From positions 1 through 43,948 of the forward strand of contig NZ_BPQQ01000029.1 of the NCBI RefSeq assembly GCF_022179325.1: a stretch of DNA of 43,948 bases, written 5' to 3'. Source of the DNA: Methylobacterium isbiliense. GTDB taxonomy: Bacteria > Pseudomonadota > Alphaproteobacteria > Rhizobiales > Beijerinckiaceae. The notes beneath the pieces were generated by a model. The model saw only the letters and a list, made by a program, of their open reading frames with translations, was not told where the DNA came from and did no database searches. The translations under genes and the position numbers were made by a program. Shown here one piece after another: positions 34,602-43,948 of the stretch. Position 1 is the first letter of the stretch; each line of letters begins with the position of its first letter.

Positions 34602-34858
34602 AGCCCGTCGTCATCTCGGCCCGTGCGCACGACGATCGCAGCAGCGCGCTGCGCTTCGTCATACGGTTGCGGCGTTCGTGCCTCCCGCCCGGGCGGCACC
34701 CCTCGCGGGGGGGCGCCGTGCCGGCCATCGCGCCCGGCCTGCGCGTGAGCGTGCTCGGCTCCTGCCTCATCCCGTCCCGCGTCCTCGACGACGCCGTGGC
34801 GATCGATCGCGTCGTGCAGGGGGCACGGGATCTTGCAACCATCCTGGATGACGGGTGA
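34598..34858 (+). CDS. ParE-like toxin, internally shortened, probably inactive
   Basis: An 86-residue protein with the ParE N terminus (KPVVISARAHDD) and its C terminus: VPAIAPGLRV, then RVLDDAVAIDRVVQGARDLATIL. Between them the first helix pair present in usual ParE toxins (about 15 residues, the D-x-I-x-x-Y-I-A region) is missing, and SALRFVIRLRRSC follows directly. The reading frame is kept, so the loss looks like an in-frame deletion. ParE toxins inhibit gyrase. The start is a TTG overlapping the antitoxin stop. It ends 18 bases before the recF start. I judge it to be a degraded toxin. Confidence 0.65.
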   Translation: MKPVVISARAHDDRSSALRFVIRLRRSCLPPGRHPSRGGAVPAIAPGLRVSVLGSCLIPSRVLDDAVAIDRVVQGARDLATILDDG

Positions 34859-34876
34859 TTGGGTGGCGCAACGCCC

Positions 34877-36028
34877 ATGGCCGCCCCAGACCCCCTGCGC
34901 GTCACGCGCCTCATCGCCCGCGACTTCCGCAACCACGCCGCGCTCGACCTCGGCGTGGGACGCCGGTTCGTGGCGCTCGTCGGCGAGAACGGGGCGGGCA
35001 AGACCAACATCCTCGAAGCGCTCTCGCTGTTCGCGCCGGGGCGCGGCCTGCGCCGGGCGGATTTCGCCGCGATGGCCCGCGAGGGCGGCGCGGGCGGCTT
35101 CGCGGTGTCGCTCACCCTGAGCGGGCCGCACGGGGAGCACCGGGTCGGCACCGCCTGGGAGCCGCCGCAGAGCCGCGAGGAGGCCCGGGGTGGCCGCCTC
35201 TGCCGCATCGACGGGGCGAGCGCCCCCTCCCCCACCGCCTTCGCCGAGCACCTGCGGGTGGTCTGGCTCACCCCCGACCTCGACGCGCTGTTTCGCGGCC
35301 CGGCCGGCGACCGGCGCCGCTTCCTCGACCGGCTGGTGCTCGCGGTCGATGCCGGCCACGGCGCCCGGGTGAGCGCGATGGAGCGCAGCTTGCGCTCGCG
35401 CAACCGGCTCCTGGAGGAGCGGCCCGACGACGGCCCCTGGCTCGACGCGGTGGAGCGCGAGGTGGCGGAACTCGCCATCGCGGTGGCGCTGGCGCGCCGC
35501 GAGACGGTGGAGCGCCTCGACCGGCTGATCCTCGACACCCGCGACGAGGCCTCGCCCTTCCCCTGGGCCGGCGTGCGGCTCGACGGCGACATCGACGATC
35601 TCGTGGCGGTCTGGCCCGCCGTCGATGCCGAGGACCGCTTCCGCCTGACCCTGCGCCAGAACCGCCTGCGCGACCGGGCCGCCGGCCGCACGCTCGCCGG
35701 CCCTCAGGCCTCGGACCTCCTCGTGCGCCACGGCCCCAAGGACGTGCCGGCCGGCACCGCCTCGACGGGCGAGCAGAAGGCCCTGCTGATCGGCCTCGTG
35801 CTGGCGCATGCCCGCCTGGTCGCGGGCATGAGCGGCCTGCCGCCCCTCGTCCTCCTCGACGAGGTCGCCGCCCATCTCGACCCGCGCCGCCGCGCCGGCC
35901 TGTTCGACGCGCTCGAAGCCCTGCCGGGGCAGGTCTGGATGACGGGCGCCGACCCGGCGCTGTTTGCGGAACTGGGCGGGCGCGGCGACGTGGTGGCGGT
36001 CGGCGACGGGCGGCTCGGGCCGGCCTGA
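34877..36028 (+). CDS. recF: DNA replication and repair protein RecF
   Basis: RecF is an SMC-like ATPase that loads RecA at gaps and supports restart of stalled replication forks. The 383-residue protein has Walker A GENGAGKT (residues 36-43) near the N terminus, a central coiled region, the signature segment STGEQKALLIGL and Walker B PPLVLLDEVAAHLD. Length is normal. I chose ATG 34877; a TTG at 34859 in frame would add six residues. It normally follows dnaN directly, but here a parDE-like pair separates them. The vapBC pair lies right after it on the opposite strand. Confidence 0.94.
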   Translation: MAAPDPLRVTRLIARDFRNHAALDLGVGRRFVALVGENGAGKTNILEALSLFAPGRGLRRADFAAMAREGGAGGFAVSLTLSGPHGEHRVGTAWEPPQSREEARGGRLCRIDGASAPSPTAFAEHLRVVWLTPDLDALFRGPAGDRRRFLDRLVLAVDAGHGARVSAMERSLRSRNRLLEERPDDGPWLDAVEREVAELAIAVALARRETVERLDRLILDTRDEASPFPWAGVRLDGDIDDLVAVWPAVDAEDRFRLTLRQNRLRDRAAGRTLAGPQASDLLVRHGPKDVPAGTASTGEQKALLIGLVLAHARLVAGMSGLPPLVLLDEVAAHLDPRRRAGLFDALEALPGQVWMTGADPALFAELGGRGDVVAVGDGRLGPA

Positions 36029-36034
36029 CGGGCC

Positions 36035-36439
36035 TCAGGGAAGGCCCCGCGCCACGTCGGTGTGGACGAAGTCGTTGCCGACGAAGAGCAGGGGAACGCC
36101 GCGGGTCGCGGCGCAGGCCTAGGCGAAGCAATCCCCTGTGTTGAGCTGGGCCGGATGGCCGCGGCCCTTTCCGAACGTCTCGAAGGCCAGAAGGGCGGCT
36201 CTCGCTTCGCGTGCGCCCAAGGGGATGACGGCGATTGCGGCGGCCTTGATGAGAGCATCGACCTCTGTCAAGGCGATCTCCACCGGAATGCCCTTTTTTC
36301 GCGCAATCGCACTGACGGTTTCGAAGATAGCGAGAGCCGACGTCATCGGCGCCATCGCCGCATCCAGGCAGTCGGTGAGCGCTTCGTAACCGTCCTCACG
36401 CGATAGGATCGCGACGAGCGCCGAGGCATCGACGAACAT
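36035..36439 (-). pseudogene. VapC-type PIN-domain toxin, truncated by an amber codon
   Basis: The reading frame begins MFVDASALVAIL and keeps Asp4, Glu40 and Asp103 of the PIN active site, but stops at TAG (36121-36119) after residue 106. The next 27 codons continue the family in the same frame: ACAATRGVPLLFVGNDFVHTD, including the fourth acidic residue (Asp123), to a natural stop at 36037-36035. The amber stands where the family usually has Tyr (GDCFxYA). A single base change therefore removed the last strand and an active-site Asp. The intact form would have 134 residues. The start overlaps the vapB stop (TGATG). A suppressor tRNA or sequencing error are alternatives. Confidence 0.85.
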
Positions 36440-36693
36440 CAGGCTTCACCGCTCAGGTCGTCGAAGAAGGCCTTGTCGGCGTCCAGGCCGGTGGAGGGAT
36501 AACCGCCGATCCGGTCTTGGATCGGCTTGATGCGCTCGCGCAGCGGCCGTGCCCCCGAGAGCCGTGACTCTTGGCGCCGTTGCAGTTCATTCGCGAGTGC
36601 CATACGCACCGCTTCGGTCTTGCTGACGCGCGCGATCGACGCCAGCGTCTCGGCGAGGCGATCGACCTCCTCATCCCGGTCGTTCAGCGGCAT
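36439..36693 (-). CDS. VapB-type antitoxin
   Basis: An 84-residue partner of the VapC-like toxin. The N-terminal MPLNDRDEEVDRLAETLA and KTEAVRMALANEL segment is the ribbon-helix-helix region of the Rv0623/VapB family. The C-terminal half, with RIKPIQDRIGGYPSTGLDADKAFF, should wrap the toxin. It looks intact. Stop and toxin start overlap by one base. The promoter lies in the 100 bases between it and recQ, which is divergent. With its toxin truncated it may be retained neutrally or repress its own operon. Confidence 0.85.
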   Translation of the reverse strand: MPLNDRDEEVDRLAETLASIARVSKTEAVRMALANELQRRQESRLSGARPLRERIKPIQDRIGGYPSTGLDADKAFFDDLSGEA

Positions 36694-36792
36694 CGCGGAC
36701 CTGCGGTGTGGACGCGGGCAGAGTAGTGTCGAAGAGGGACGGCCGCAACGGCACCGGGCGTCTCCGCGACTCCGACCAGACGCAGGGATCCG

Positions 36793-38640
36793 ATGACCTC
36801 ACGCCTCGACGAGGCCCGCGCCGCCCTCCGCACCACCTTCGGGTACGAGGATTTCCGATCCGGCCAGGCCGAGGTGATCGGGGCCGTGCTCGACGGGCGC
36901 GACGTGCTCGCGGTGATGCCGACGGGGTCGGGCAAGTCGATGACCTACCAGCTGCCGGCCCTGGTGGAGGGCTCGCTCACCGTGGTGGTCTCGCCCCTGA
37001 TCGCGCTGATGCACGATCAGGTGCAGCAGATGCAGGGGTTCGGCGTCGCCGCCGCGACCCTCAACTCCACGGTCGACGAGGCGAAGGCCAAGGCGGCGTG
37101 GCGCCAGATCCGCGCCGGCGACCTGCGGCTCCTGTTCGTCTCGCCCGAGCGGCTGCTGATGGACGGGCTGATCGAGGCGCTCAAGAGCGCGGGCGTGCGC
37201 CGCCTCGCGGTGGACGAGGCGCATTGCGTCTCGCAATGGGGCCACGATTTCCGGCCCGAGTACCGCGACCTCGCCCGCGCCCGCGAGGCGCTTGGCGGCG
37301 TGCAGATGGTGGCGCTGACCGCCACCGCCGACACCGCGACCCGGGCCGACATCACCGAGCGGCTGTTTCCGGCCGGCCGCCAGCCCGAGATCTTCGTCCA
37401 CTCCTTCGACCGGCCGAACATCCGCCTGACCTTCGCGCCCAAGGAGCACGCCACGCGCCAGATCAGCCGCTTCCTGCGCCCGCGCCGGGCCGAGAGCGGC
37501 ATCGTCTACTGCTCCTCGCGCAAGCGCACCGAGCAGCTCGCCCAGGTGCTGCAGGAGGAGGGCGTCAACGCCCTGCCCTACCATGCGGGCCTCGACCAGG
37601 GCACGCGGATGCGCAACCAGGATTCCTTCCTGCAGGAGGACGGCATCGTCATGGTGGCGACCGTGGCCTTCGGCATGGGCATCAACAAGCCGGACGTGCG
37701 CTTCGTCTGCCACGCCGACATGCCGTCCAACGTCGAGGGCTACTACCAGGAGATCGGCCGCGCGGGCCGCGACGGGCTGCCGGCCGACACCCTCACGCTC
37801 TACGGCCTCGACGACATGGCGCTGCGCCGCCGCCAGATCGACGAGAAGGACATCCCCGACGAGCGCCGCCGGGTCGAGCGCCGCAAGCTCGAGGCGATGA
37901 TCGCGCTCTGCGAGGGCGCCTCCTGCCGCCGCCAGTCGCTGCTCGGCTATTTCGGCGAGGCGAGCGGGCCGTGCGGGCGCTGCGACCTCTGCCGCGGCGG
38001 CGTCGCGCTGATCGACGGCACGGTAGCGGCCCAGAAGGTGCTGTCGGCGATCGTGCGCACCGGCCAGCGCTTCGGCGCGGCCTATGTCTGCGACCTCGTC
38101 CACGGCAAGGAGAGCGACCAGATCCGCCGCAACGGCCATGCCCGGCTGAAGACCTTCGGGGTTGGCGCCGACAAGCCCGTGGCGGCGTGGCGCGCCATCC
38201 TGCGCCAGCTCTTCGCGGCCGGCGCCGTGCAGGAGAACGCCGACGGCTACGGCGGCCTCGCGATGACCGAGAAGGGCGAGGCGATCCTGTTCGGCCGGGA
38301 GACCGTGCAGCTGCGCCCCGACCCGGAGCCGCGCCCGCCCAAGGAGCGGCGCGGCAAGGCGGCGGAGCGCGACGACACGCTCGGCCTCCCGCCCGAGGAC
38401 GAGGAGCTGTTCCAGCACCTGCGGGGCCTGCGCGCCACGCTCGCCCGCCAGGAGGGCGTGGCCGCCTACATGATCTTTCCCGATCGCACCCTGATCGAGA
38501 TGGCCCGCGCCAAGCCCGTCGACCTCTGGGCGCTGCGCTCGGTGCACGGGGTCGGCGAGCGCAAGCGCGAGGCCTACGGCGAGGCCTTCACGCAGGCGAT
38601 CGCGGAGTTCCTGGCGGATGCGGGCAAGCGGGCGGGGTGA
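36793..38640 (+). CDS. recQ: ATP-dependent DNA helicase RecQ
   Basis: A 615-residue 3'-5' helicase acting in recombination and fork repair. Motif I is MPTGSGKSMTYQLPA (residues 42-56) and motif II VDEAHCVSQWGHDFRPEY (DEAH at 141-144). GMGINKPDVRFV and EIGRAGRDGLP mark the C-terminal helicase lobe. A zinc-binding RQC region has four cysteines (CEGASCRR, then GPCGRCDLC). The HRDC domain lies at about 530-605. Length and order are as in the family. The start ATG 36793 has CAGGGA nearby. Its location beside recF may reflect shared fork-repair duties, but the genes are not in operon since vapBC lies between on the other strand. Confidence 0.95.
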   Translation: MTSRLDEARAALRTTFGYEDFRSGQAEVIGAVLDGRDVLAVMPTGSGKSMTYQLPALVEGSLTVVVSPLIALMHDQVQQMQGFGVAAATLNSTVDEAKAKAAWRQIRAGDLRLLFVSPERLLMDGLIEALKSAGVRRLAVDEAHCVSQWGHDFRPEYRDLARAREALGGVQMVALTATADTATRADITERLFPAGRQPEIFVHSFDRPNIRLTFAPKEHATRQISRFLRPRRAESGIVYCSSRKRTEQLAQVLQEEGVNALPYHAGLDQGTRMRNQDSFLQEDGIVMVATVAFGMGINKPDVRFVCHADMPSNVEGYYQEIGRAGRDGLPADTLTLYGLDDMALRRRQIDEKDIPDERRRVERRKLEAMIALCEGASCRRQSLLGYFGEASGPCGRCDLCRGGVALIDGTVAAQKVLSAIVRTGQRFGAAYVCDLVHGKESDQIRRNGHARLKTFGVGADKPVAAWRAILRQLFAAGAVQENADGYGGLAMTEKGEAILFGRETVQLRPDPEPRPPKERRGKAAERDDTLGLPPEDEELFQHLRGLRATLARQEGVAAYMIFPDRTLIEMARAKPVDLWALRSVHGVGERKREAYGEAFTQAIAEFLADAGKRAG

Positions 38641-38682
38641 CGCGTTCGAGGCCACCCGGGATGCGGCGATGCCGGTGCGCGC

Positions 38683-39000
38683 CTACTCGAACAGATCGGC
38701 GTGCGTGCCCGCCCGTCCGAAGACGATGCTGCCTTCGAGACGGTAGATCAGGAGAACATCGCCGCCGATGTGGCATTCGCGATGATCGGACCACGCGCCC
38801 TTCGACGCGTGGTCGAGCCATTCCGGGCCGAGAGGCGAATCGTTCGCGATCAGCAGGAGCATCGCCTCCTTCAGGCGCCCCATATCGAACCGCCCGGAGC
38901 GAGCGAGACGCTCCCAATCCTGGCTGAAGGCTCTGGCGCAATCGGAGGTGCGCGGCCGATTGGCCCGCTTCTTGTCAGCGGCTCTCTTTGTCGAGGGCAT
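38683..39000 (-). CDS. YafQ-family mRNA interferase toxin
   Basis: A 105-residue RelE-superfamily toxin that cuts mRNA on the ribosome. The catalytic residues by comparison with E. coli YafQ are all present with nearly the same spacing: His64 (LDHASKG), His77 (RECH), Asp81 (GGDVLLIY) and His100 (GTHADLF). The N terminus is longer than usual and basic (STKRAADKKRANRPR). It overlaps the antitoxin gene end by 26 bases. The toxin looks intact while the antitoxin upstream appears damaged, which is unusual unless an alternative start supplies antitoxin. Confidence 0.85.
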   Translation of the reverse strand: MPSTKRAADKKRANRPRTSDCARAFSQDWERLARSGRFDMGRLKEAMLLLIANDSPLGPEWLDHASKGAWSDHRECHIGGDVLLIYRLEGSIVFGRAGTHADLFE

Positions 39001-39249
39001 CGAGCACGGCCTCTGCCGTGTCGAGGCGGGCGCGCCGGGTGCGTGCCACGTCCCGCGCCTCCTGCATGGCCGCCCGCGTCGCCGCGTTCGGCGCCTTCAG
39101 TGCGAAGGGCAGCGCCTTCTCGTTCGCGATGCGCGTCAGCGTCATGCGCACGACGTCGGAGACCGTCAGCCCCATCTCCGCCAGGACCGAGGCGGCGTCG
39201 TTCTTCAGCGTCTCGTCGATCCGTGCCGGACGAAGGCGTTCGACGCCCT
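38975..39249 (-). pseudogene. RelB/DinJ-family antitoxin with lost start codon and frameshift
   Basis: The body of a DinJ antitoxin is clear (ARIDETLKNDAASVLAEMGL, SDVVRMTLTRIANEKALPFAL). The N-terminal strand expected before it, NAFVR, is encoded in another frame just upstream (ASNAFVR). Adding one G at 39225/39226 would join them as ASNAFVRARIDE. The codon before this is AGG (39249-39247), exactly 6 bases after a perfect AGGAGG (39261-39256), where an ATG is expected. So both a start substitution and a one-base deletion are visible. A GTG at 39301 could give a 108-residue protein with an altered N terminus; the DNA-binding strand would be lost. Confidence 0.7.
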
Positions 39250-39427
39250 TGGCGACCTCCTCGCTCCTGCGTGCGAGTCGTGGCTCAATTGAGCGACACA
39301 CGCGATGCGGCGCGTGCCGCCAGGACGCTGGGTGCGACGCCTGCGAGACGCATCGGCACGAGTTGCCATCCGGTCCCGCGAGGCATTAAGCGCAACGCAT
39401 GCCCAGGGCCGCCGGAAAGGGTGCCGC

Positions 39428-41653
<2,226 letters not shown>

Positions 41654-41676
41654 CTGCACCGACGGAGTGCCGCACC

Positions 41677-41913
41677 ATGCCGATGGACGCCCGTGACATC
41701 GAGGCGATGATCAAGGAGGCCCTGCCCGATGCCCGGGTCGAGATCCGCGATCTCGCCGGCGACGGCGACCATTACGCCGCCACCGTCGTGTCCTCGGCCT
41801 TCAAGGGCAAGTCGCGGGTGCAGCAGCACCAGATGGTCTACGGCGCATTGCAGGGTCGCATGGGCGGCGTGCTGCACGCCCTTGCGCTGACCACGGGCGT
41901 TCCCCAGGATTAG
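41677..41913 (+). CDS. BolA family protein
   Basis: A 78-residue BolA/IbaG-type protein with the fold's hallmark HYAATVVSSAFKGKSRVQQHQMVYGAL; the HQMVYGAL helix carries a conserved His. BolA proteins bind a [2Fe-2S] cluster together with a monothiol glutaredoxin. The glutaredoxin gene grxD follows at 42239, so function is suggested by the neighbourhood: iron-sulfur trafficking. The start ATG 41677 is set by a GGAG site. It lies 23 bases after purL. A broken DUF29 gene interrupts the bolA-grxD pair. Confidence 0.93.
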   Translation: MPMDARDIEAMIKEALPDARVEIRDLAGDGDHYAATVVSSAFKGKSRVQQHQMVYGALQGRMGGVLHALALTTGVPQD

Positions 41914-41929
41914 CGCGGCGGAGCGCGCG

Positions 41930-42242
41930 ATGGACCAGCCCAGCCTCTACGAGAACGACATCGTGATCTGGGCCGAGCAGCAGGCCTCGGCCCTGCGGGC
42001 GCTCGGGCTGCGTCCGGAACTGTCCAACGCGCTCGACTGGAACGCAGAAGACGAATGCCGACGCGAGCCTGCGCATCGACGGCGACAGGCTGGTCGAGGG
42101 GCTTCCCGAGCGGATGCCCTTCACACCCGAAGACCTGACCTCGCCGGCCTTCGACATGGACGTGGCCTTGCCGCGTCTCGCCTCTCGTCTCACACCCTCC
42201 GGCGGACACCGCCGCTCAACGCTTGAAGGACAGACATCATGA
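41930..42242 (+). pseudogene. DUF29 gene remnant with internal deletion and frameshift
   Basis: The N terminus reads MDQPSLYENDIVIWAEQQ and continues to LSNALDW, matching the start of DUF29 proteins. At about 42050 the frame is lost. From 42060 in the next frame the family C terminus appears: DASLRIDGDRLVEGLPERM, then FTPEDLTSPAFDMD. The central part, about 80 residues in normal members (~150), is missing. This is a deletion that also shifts the frame, so it is not functional. The residual open frame runs into the grxD start. DUF29 genes are numerous in alphaproteobacteria and often degraded. Confidence 0.8.
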
Positions 42243-42577
42243 CCGACGTCACCGCGCGCATCGAGAACGAGATCAAGTCCGAGGACGTGGTCGTGTTCAT
42301 GAAGGGCACGCCGCAATTCCCGATGTGCGGCTTCTCGGGCCAAGTCGCCCAGATCCTCAACTACCTCGGCGTGCCCTACAAGGGCGTGAACGTGCTGGAG
42401 GACATGGAGATCCGCGAGGGCATCAAGGCCTACTCGAACTGGCCCACCATCCCGCAGGTCTACGTGAAGGGCGAGTTCGTCGGCGGCTGCGACATCACCC
42501 GGGAGATGTTCCAGTCGGGCGAGTTGCAGCAGATGCTCACCGAGAAGGGCATCAGCGTGAAGACCGCCGCGGCCTGA
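42239..42577 (+). CDS. grxD: Monothiol glutaredoxin, Grx4 family
   Basis: A 112-residue monothiol glutaredoxin. The active site CGFS (in [10 protein letters not shown]) and glutathione-binding [19 protein letters not shown] are complete. Such proteins hold a bridging [2Fe-2S] cluster with glutathione and pass it to targets, often as a complex with BolA, whose gene lies 325 bases upstream. The start ATG 42239 has GAAGGA upstream. A strong hairpin follows the stop. Confidence 0.96.
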   Translation: MTDVTARIENEIKSEDVVVFMKGTPQFPMCGFSGQVAQILNYLGVPYKGVNVLEDMEIREGIKAYSNWPTIPQVYVKGEFVGGCDITREMFQSGELQQMLTEKGISVKTAAA

Positions 42578-42589
42578 GCCGGTTGCCGG

Positions 42590-42611
42590 CCGCGCGCGTC
42601 CCGGCGCGCGG
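42590..42611 (+). terminator. Hairpin after grxD
   Basis: An 8-bp perfect stem (42590-42597 with 42604-42611, 6-base loop), all G/C, begins 13 bases after the grxD stop. No T-run follows. Confidence 0.45.
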
Positions 42612-42700
42612 TCTCGGCCGCTGGCGGGGTGGGAACGGGGCGCAGGCTTGCCCTGTTGATCTGCCGCGCATCATCGCGCTCCGGTCGCCAGGAGTGCACC

Positions 42701-42892
42701 ATGTCGGCCCGAACACCCGAGGAAGCCCGCGCCCAGATCGAATTCGCGTTGCAAGCCAAACGCGAATCTCTGCGCGCCGCGACCGATGTGCTCGTCACCG
42801 CACCGGCGGACCCGTCCGCACGCCGCCACGTCGACCGGCTGACGGAGGACATCGCGCGCCTGGAGATCCAGCTGCGCGGCGTCGCCGTGTGA
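42701..42892 (+). CDS. Small helical protein of unknown function
   Basis: Not recognised. A 63-residue protein predicted to be two helices (residues ~5-32 and ~38-60) joined by a Pro-rich turn (TAPADPSAR). The ATG at 42701 follows an AGGAG ribosome site at good spacing, which supports it as coding. It lies alone between grxD and the DUF1989 gene, with no operon evidence. Confidence 0.6.
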   Translation: MSARTPEEARAQIEFALQAKRESLRAATDVLVTAPADPSARRHVDRLTEDIARLEIQLRGVAV

Positions 42893-43086
42893 GGCCGGCG
42901 GCCCAGCATACGGACCTGTCGGGCGGGTGATCCCACTCGCATCGTCTCCGTCGAGCCGAAGGCCTGGCGAGAATGCGAGAACCGGACCGACGATCATTCT
43001 CCACCGCCACCGCGGCGTGGCGTTCCGTCGCGCCGCGTGACCGTCCCGCCGCGCGTTGCCGCCCCGGTTCCAACGGGAGGTCGGGC

Positions 43087-43698
43087 ATGGGGCAGCACGG
43101 ACAGCCGGGTTCGGTCGGGCGGCACGAGATTCCACCGCGCTCCGGCGTGGCCTTCACCCTGGACCGCGGCCGGCGCCTCACGGTGATCGACCCGCAGGGT
43201 GAGCAGGTCGCCGACCTCGTGGCGTTCCGACGCGACGACATCGACGAGGTGATCTCCTCCGGGCGCACCCTCGACTATGCCGGGCGCCTGTTCCTCACCG
43301 CCGGCGACCCGCTCTACTCCAACCGCAGCACCGTCCTGCTGCGCATCGTCGAGGACACGGTCGGGCGGCACGATTTCCTGCTGACGCCCTGCTCGGCCGA
43401 CACCTTCCGCATCCTCTACGACGACCCGCACCCGCACCGGGGCTGCTTCGGCAACCTCGCGGAGGCGCTGGCCGCCTTCGGGATCGGCCCCGACCGCATC
43501 CCGGTGGCCTTCAACGTCTTCATGAACGTCGCGGTGGACGGCACCACCGGGACCCTGCGGGTCGACCCGCCGCTCAGCCGCGCCGGCGACCGCGTGACCT
43601 TCGCGGCCGAGACCGACCTGATCATCGGCCTGACCGCCTGCTCGGCGCCGCAATCGAACAATTTCGCGTTCAAGCCGATCCATTACGTCATCGAGTGA
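43087..43698 (+). CDS. DUF1989 urea carboxylase-associated family protein
   Basis: A 203-residue protein of the DUF1989 family. Landmarks: EIPPRSGVAFTLDRGRRLTV, DPQGEQVADLVAF, LTPCSADTF, FNVFMNVAVDG, and the C-terminal LIIGLTACSAPQSNN. Proteins of this family are encoded near urea carboxylase/allophanate hydrolase genes, and some act on guanidine-related compounds. No urea carboxylase is in this window, so the role is not assignable. The ATG at 43087 has GGGAGG upstream, which settles the start against longer readings. The ureohydrolase at 29959 releases urea but is 13 kb away. Confidence 0.88.
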   Translation: MGQHGQPGSVGRHEIPPRSGVAFTLDRGRRLTVIDPQGEQVADLVAFRRDDIDEVISSGRTLDYAGRLFLTAGDPLYSNRSTVLLRIVEDTVGRHDFLLTPCSADTFRILYDDPHPHRGCFGNLAEALAAFGIGPDRIPVAFNVFMNVAVDGTTGTLRVDPPLSRAGDRVTFAAETDLIIGLTACSAPQSNNFAFKPIHYVIE

Positions 43699-43902
43699 GC
43701 CCCGTCCTGCCCCACAGGCCGGGATCTGCGTCAATATTCACTGTATCCTCCGGCTGACCGAAAGGTCGATGTGGCGAACAATAACGGTGAAGCCAGCGAC
43801 CGGGCCGGGGCATCACGGCGAAGATGCCTCCGGAACAAGACCCGTTATCTTGAGTTGGTCGCGTGCCTTTGCCTCAGCGGCCAAGATGATCCCTCGGCTG
43901 CG
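43699..43902. other. Right-end region without a supported gene
   Basis: It is less GC-rich than its surroundings around 43730-43860 (for example GTCAATATTC, CGAACAATAACGG). An ATG/GTG at 43769-43771 opens short frames that reach the edge hairpin, without recognisable domains. It may be the edge of an element cut by the contig end. Confidence 0.35.
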
Positions 43903-43948
43903 CTCATCCTTCGCCGGTCCGGCGGCAGCCGGACCGGCGAAGGATGAG
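43903..43948. repeat. Perfect 21-bp inverted repeat at the right window edge
   Basis: Bases 43903-43923 are the exact reverse complement of 43928-43948 with a 4-base loop; the stem ends on the last base of the window. The left edge shows the same stem length. An assembly graph or fold-back origin is the most likely cause; a real terminator hairpin is possible but has no T-run. Confidence 0.85.

Noticed and set aside
31294-35691. A minus-strand open frame of about 1465 codons across dnaA, dnaN and recF
   Set aside because: It mirrors well-known genes on the plus strand and contains only arginine/alanine-rich low-complexity translation, typical of shadow frames at this GC content.
43769-43948. 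A possible partial gene reaching the right window edge
   Set aside because: The translation resembles no family, and part of it lies in the suspicious terminal hairpin.

Overview
The window is a very GC-rich bacterial chromosome segment, probably from a Methylobacterium-like member of the Hyphomicrobiales. This rests on base composition, the order rpsT - (arginase family) - dnaA - dnaN - recF, an adenosylcobalamin methylmalonyl-CoA mutase, a BLUF photoreceptor beside an EAL protein, and many alphaproteobacterial small proteins. Species was not determined. Both window ends are perfect 21-bp hairpins that finish exactly on the terminal base, so the window looks like a complete draft contig whose last bases may be artefactual.

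Layout. 1-2.2 kb: 3' part of a GGDEF-EAL protein, then a BLUF blue-light sensor. 2.2-6.1 kb: two divergent DUF465 proteins, purE-purK, a TPR lipoprotein and a FlaG-like protein. 6.4-10.7 kb: thiC with a TPP riboswitch, an HNH protein, an acyltransferase and a GatB/YqeY protein. 10.8-18.3 kb: carA, a small membrane protein, a methyltransferase, a Tat-exported flavin oxidase, small unknown proteins, an HtrA-type protease and a second acyltransferase. 18.5-20.7 kb: mcmA.

21.4-29.4 kb is the accessory highlight. A tightly packed, same-strand block encodes a two-subunit molybdenum hydroxylase, a monoheme cytochrome c, a flavocytochrome-c sulfide dehydrogenase flavoprotein, SoxX-Y-Z-A, and a cobalt-type nitrile hydratase (alpha, beta, activator). 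The exported oxidoreductases probably share cytochrome c as electron acceptor. SoxB and SoxCD are absent from the window. The union with a nitrile hydratase / thiocyanate hydrolase-family enzyme suggests use of a compound holding both nitrogen and sulfur, which remains a hypothesis.

29.4-41.9 kb is the replication region: rpsT, an arginase/agmatinase-family enzyme, a structured 0.6-kb dnaA upstream region, dnaA, dnaN, recF, recQ, then purL and bolA. Three different type II toxin-antitoxin modules lie inside it within about 5 kb, each with a different visible lesion: a parDE pair between dnaN and recF with a shortened toxin, vapBC with an amber codon in the toxin, and a dinJ-yafQ pair whose antitoxin has lost its start codon and reading frame while the toxin looks intact. 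41.9-43.7 kb: a DUF29 remnant between bolA and grxD, a small unknown protein and a DUF1989 (urea carboxylase-associated) protein. I see no tRNA, rRNA, CRISPR array, insertion sequence or prophage.
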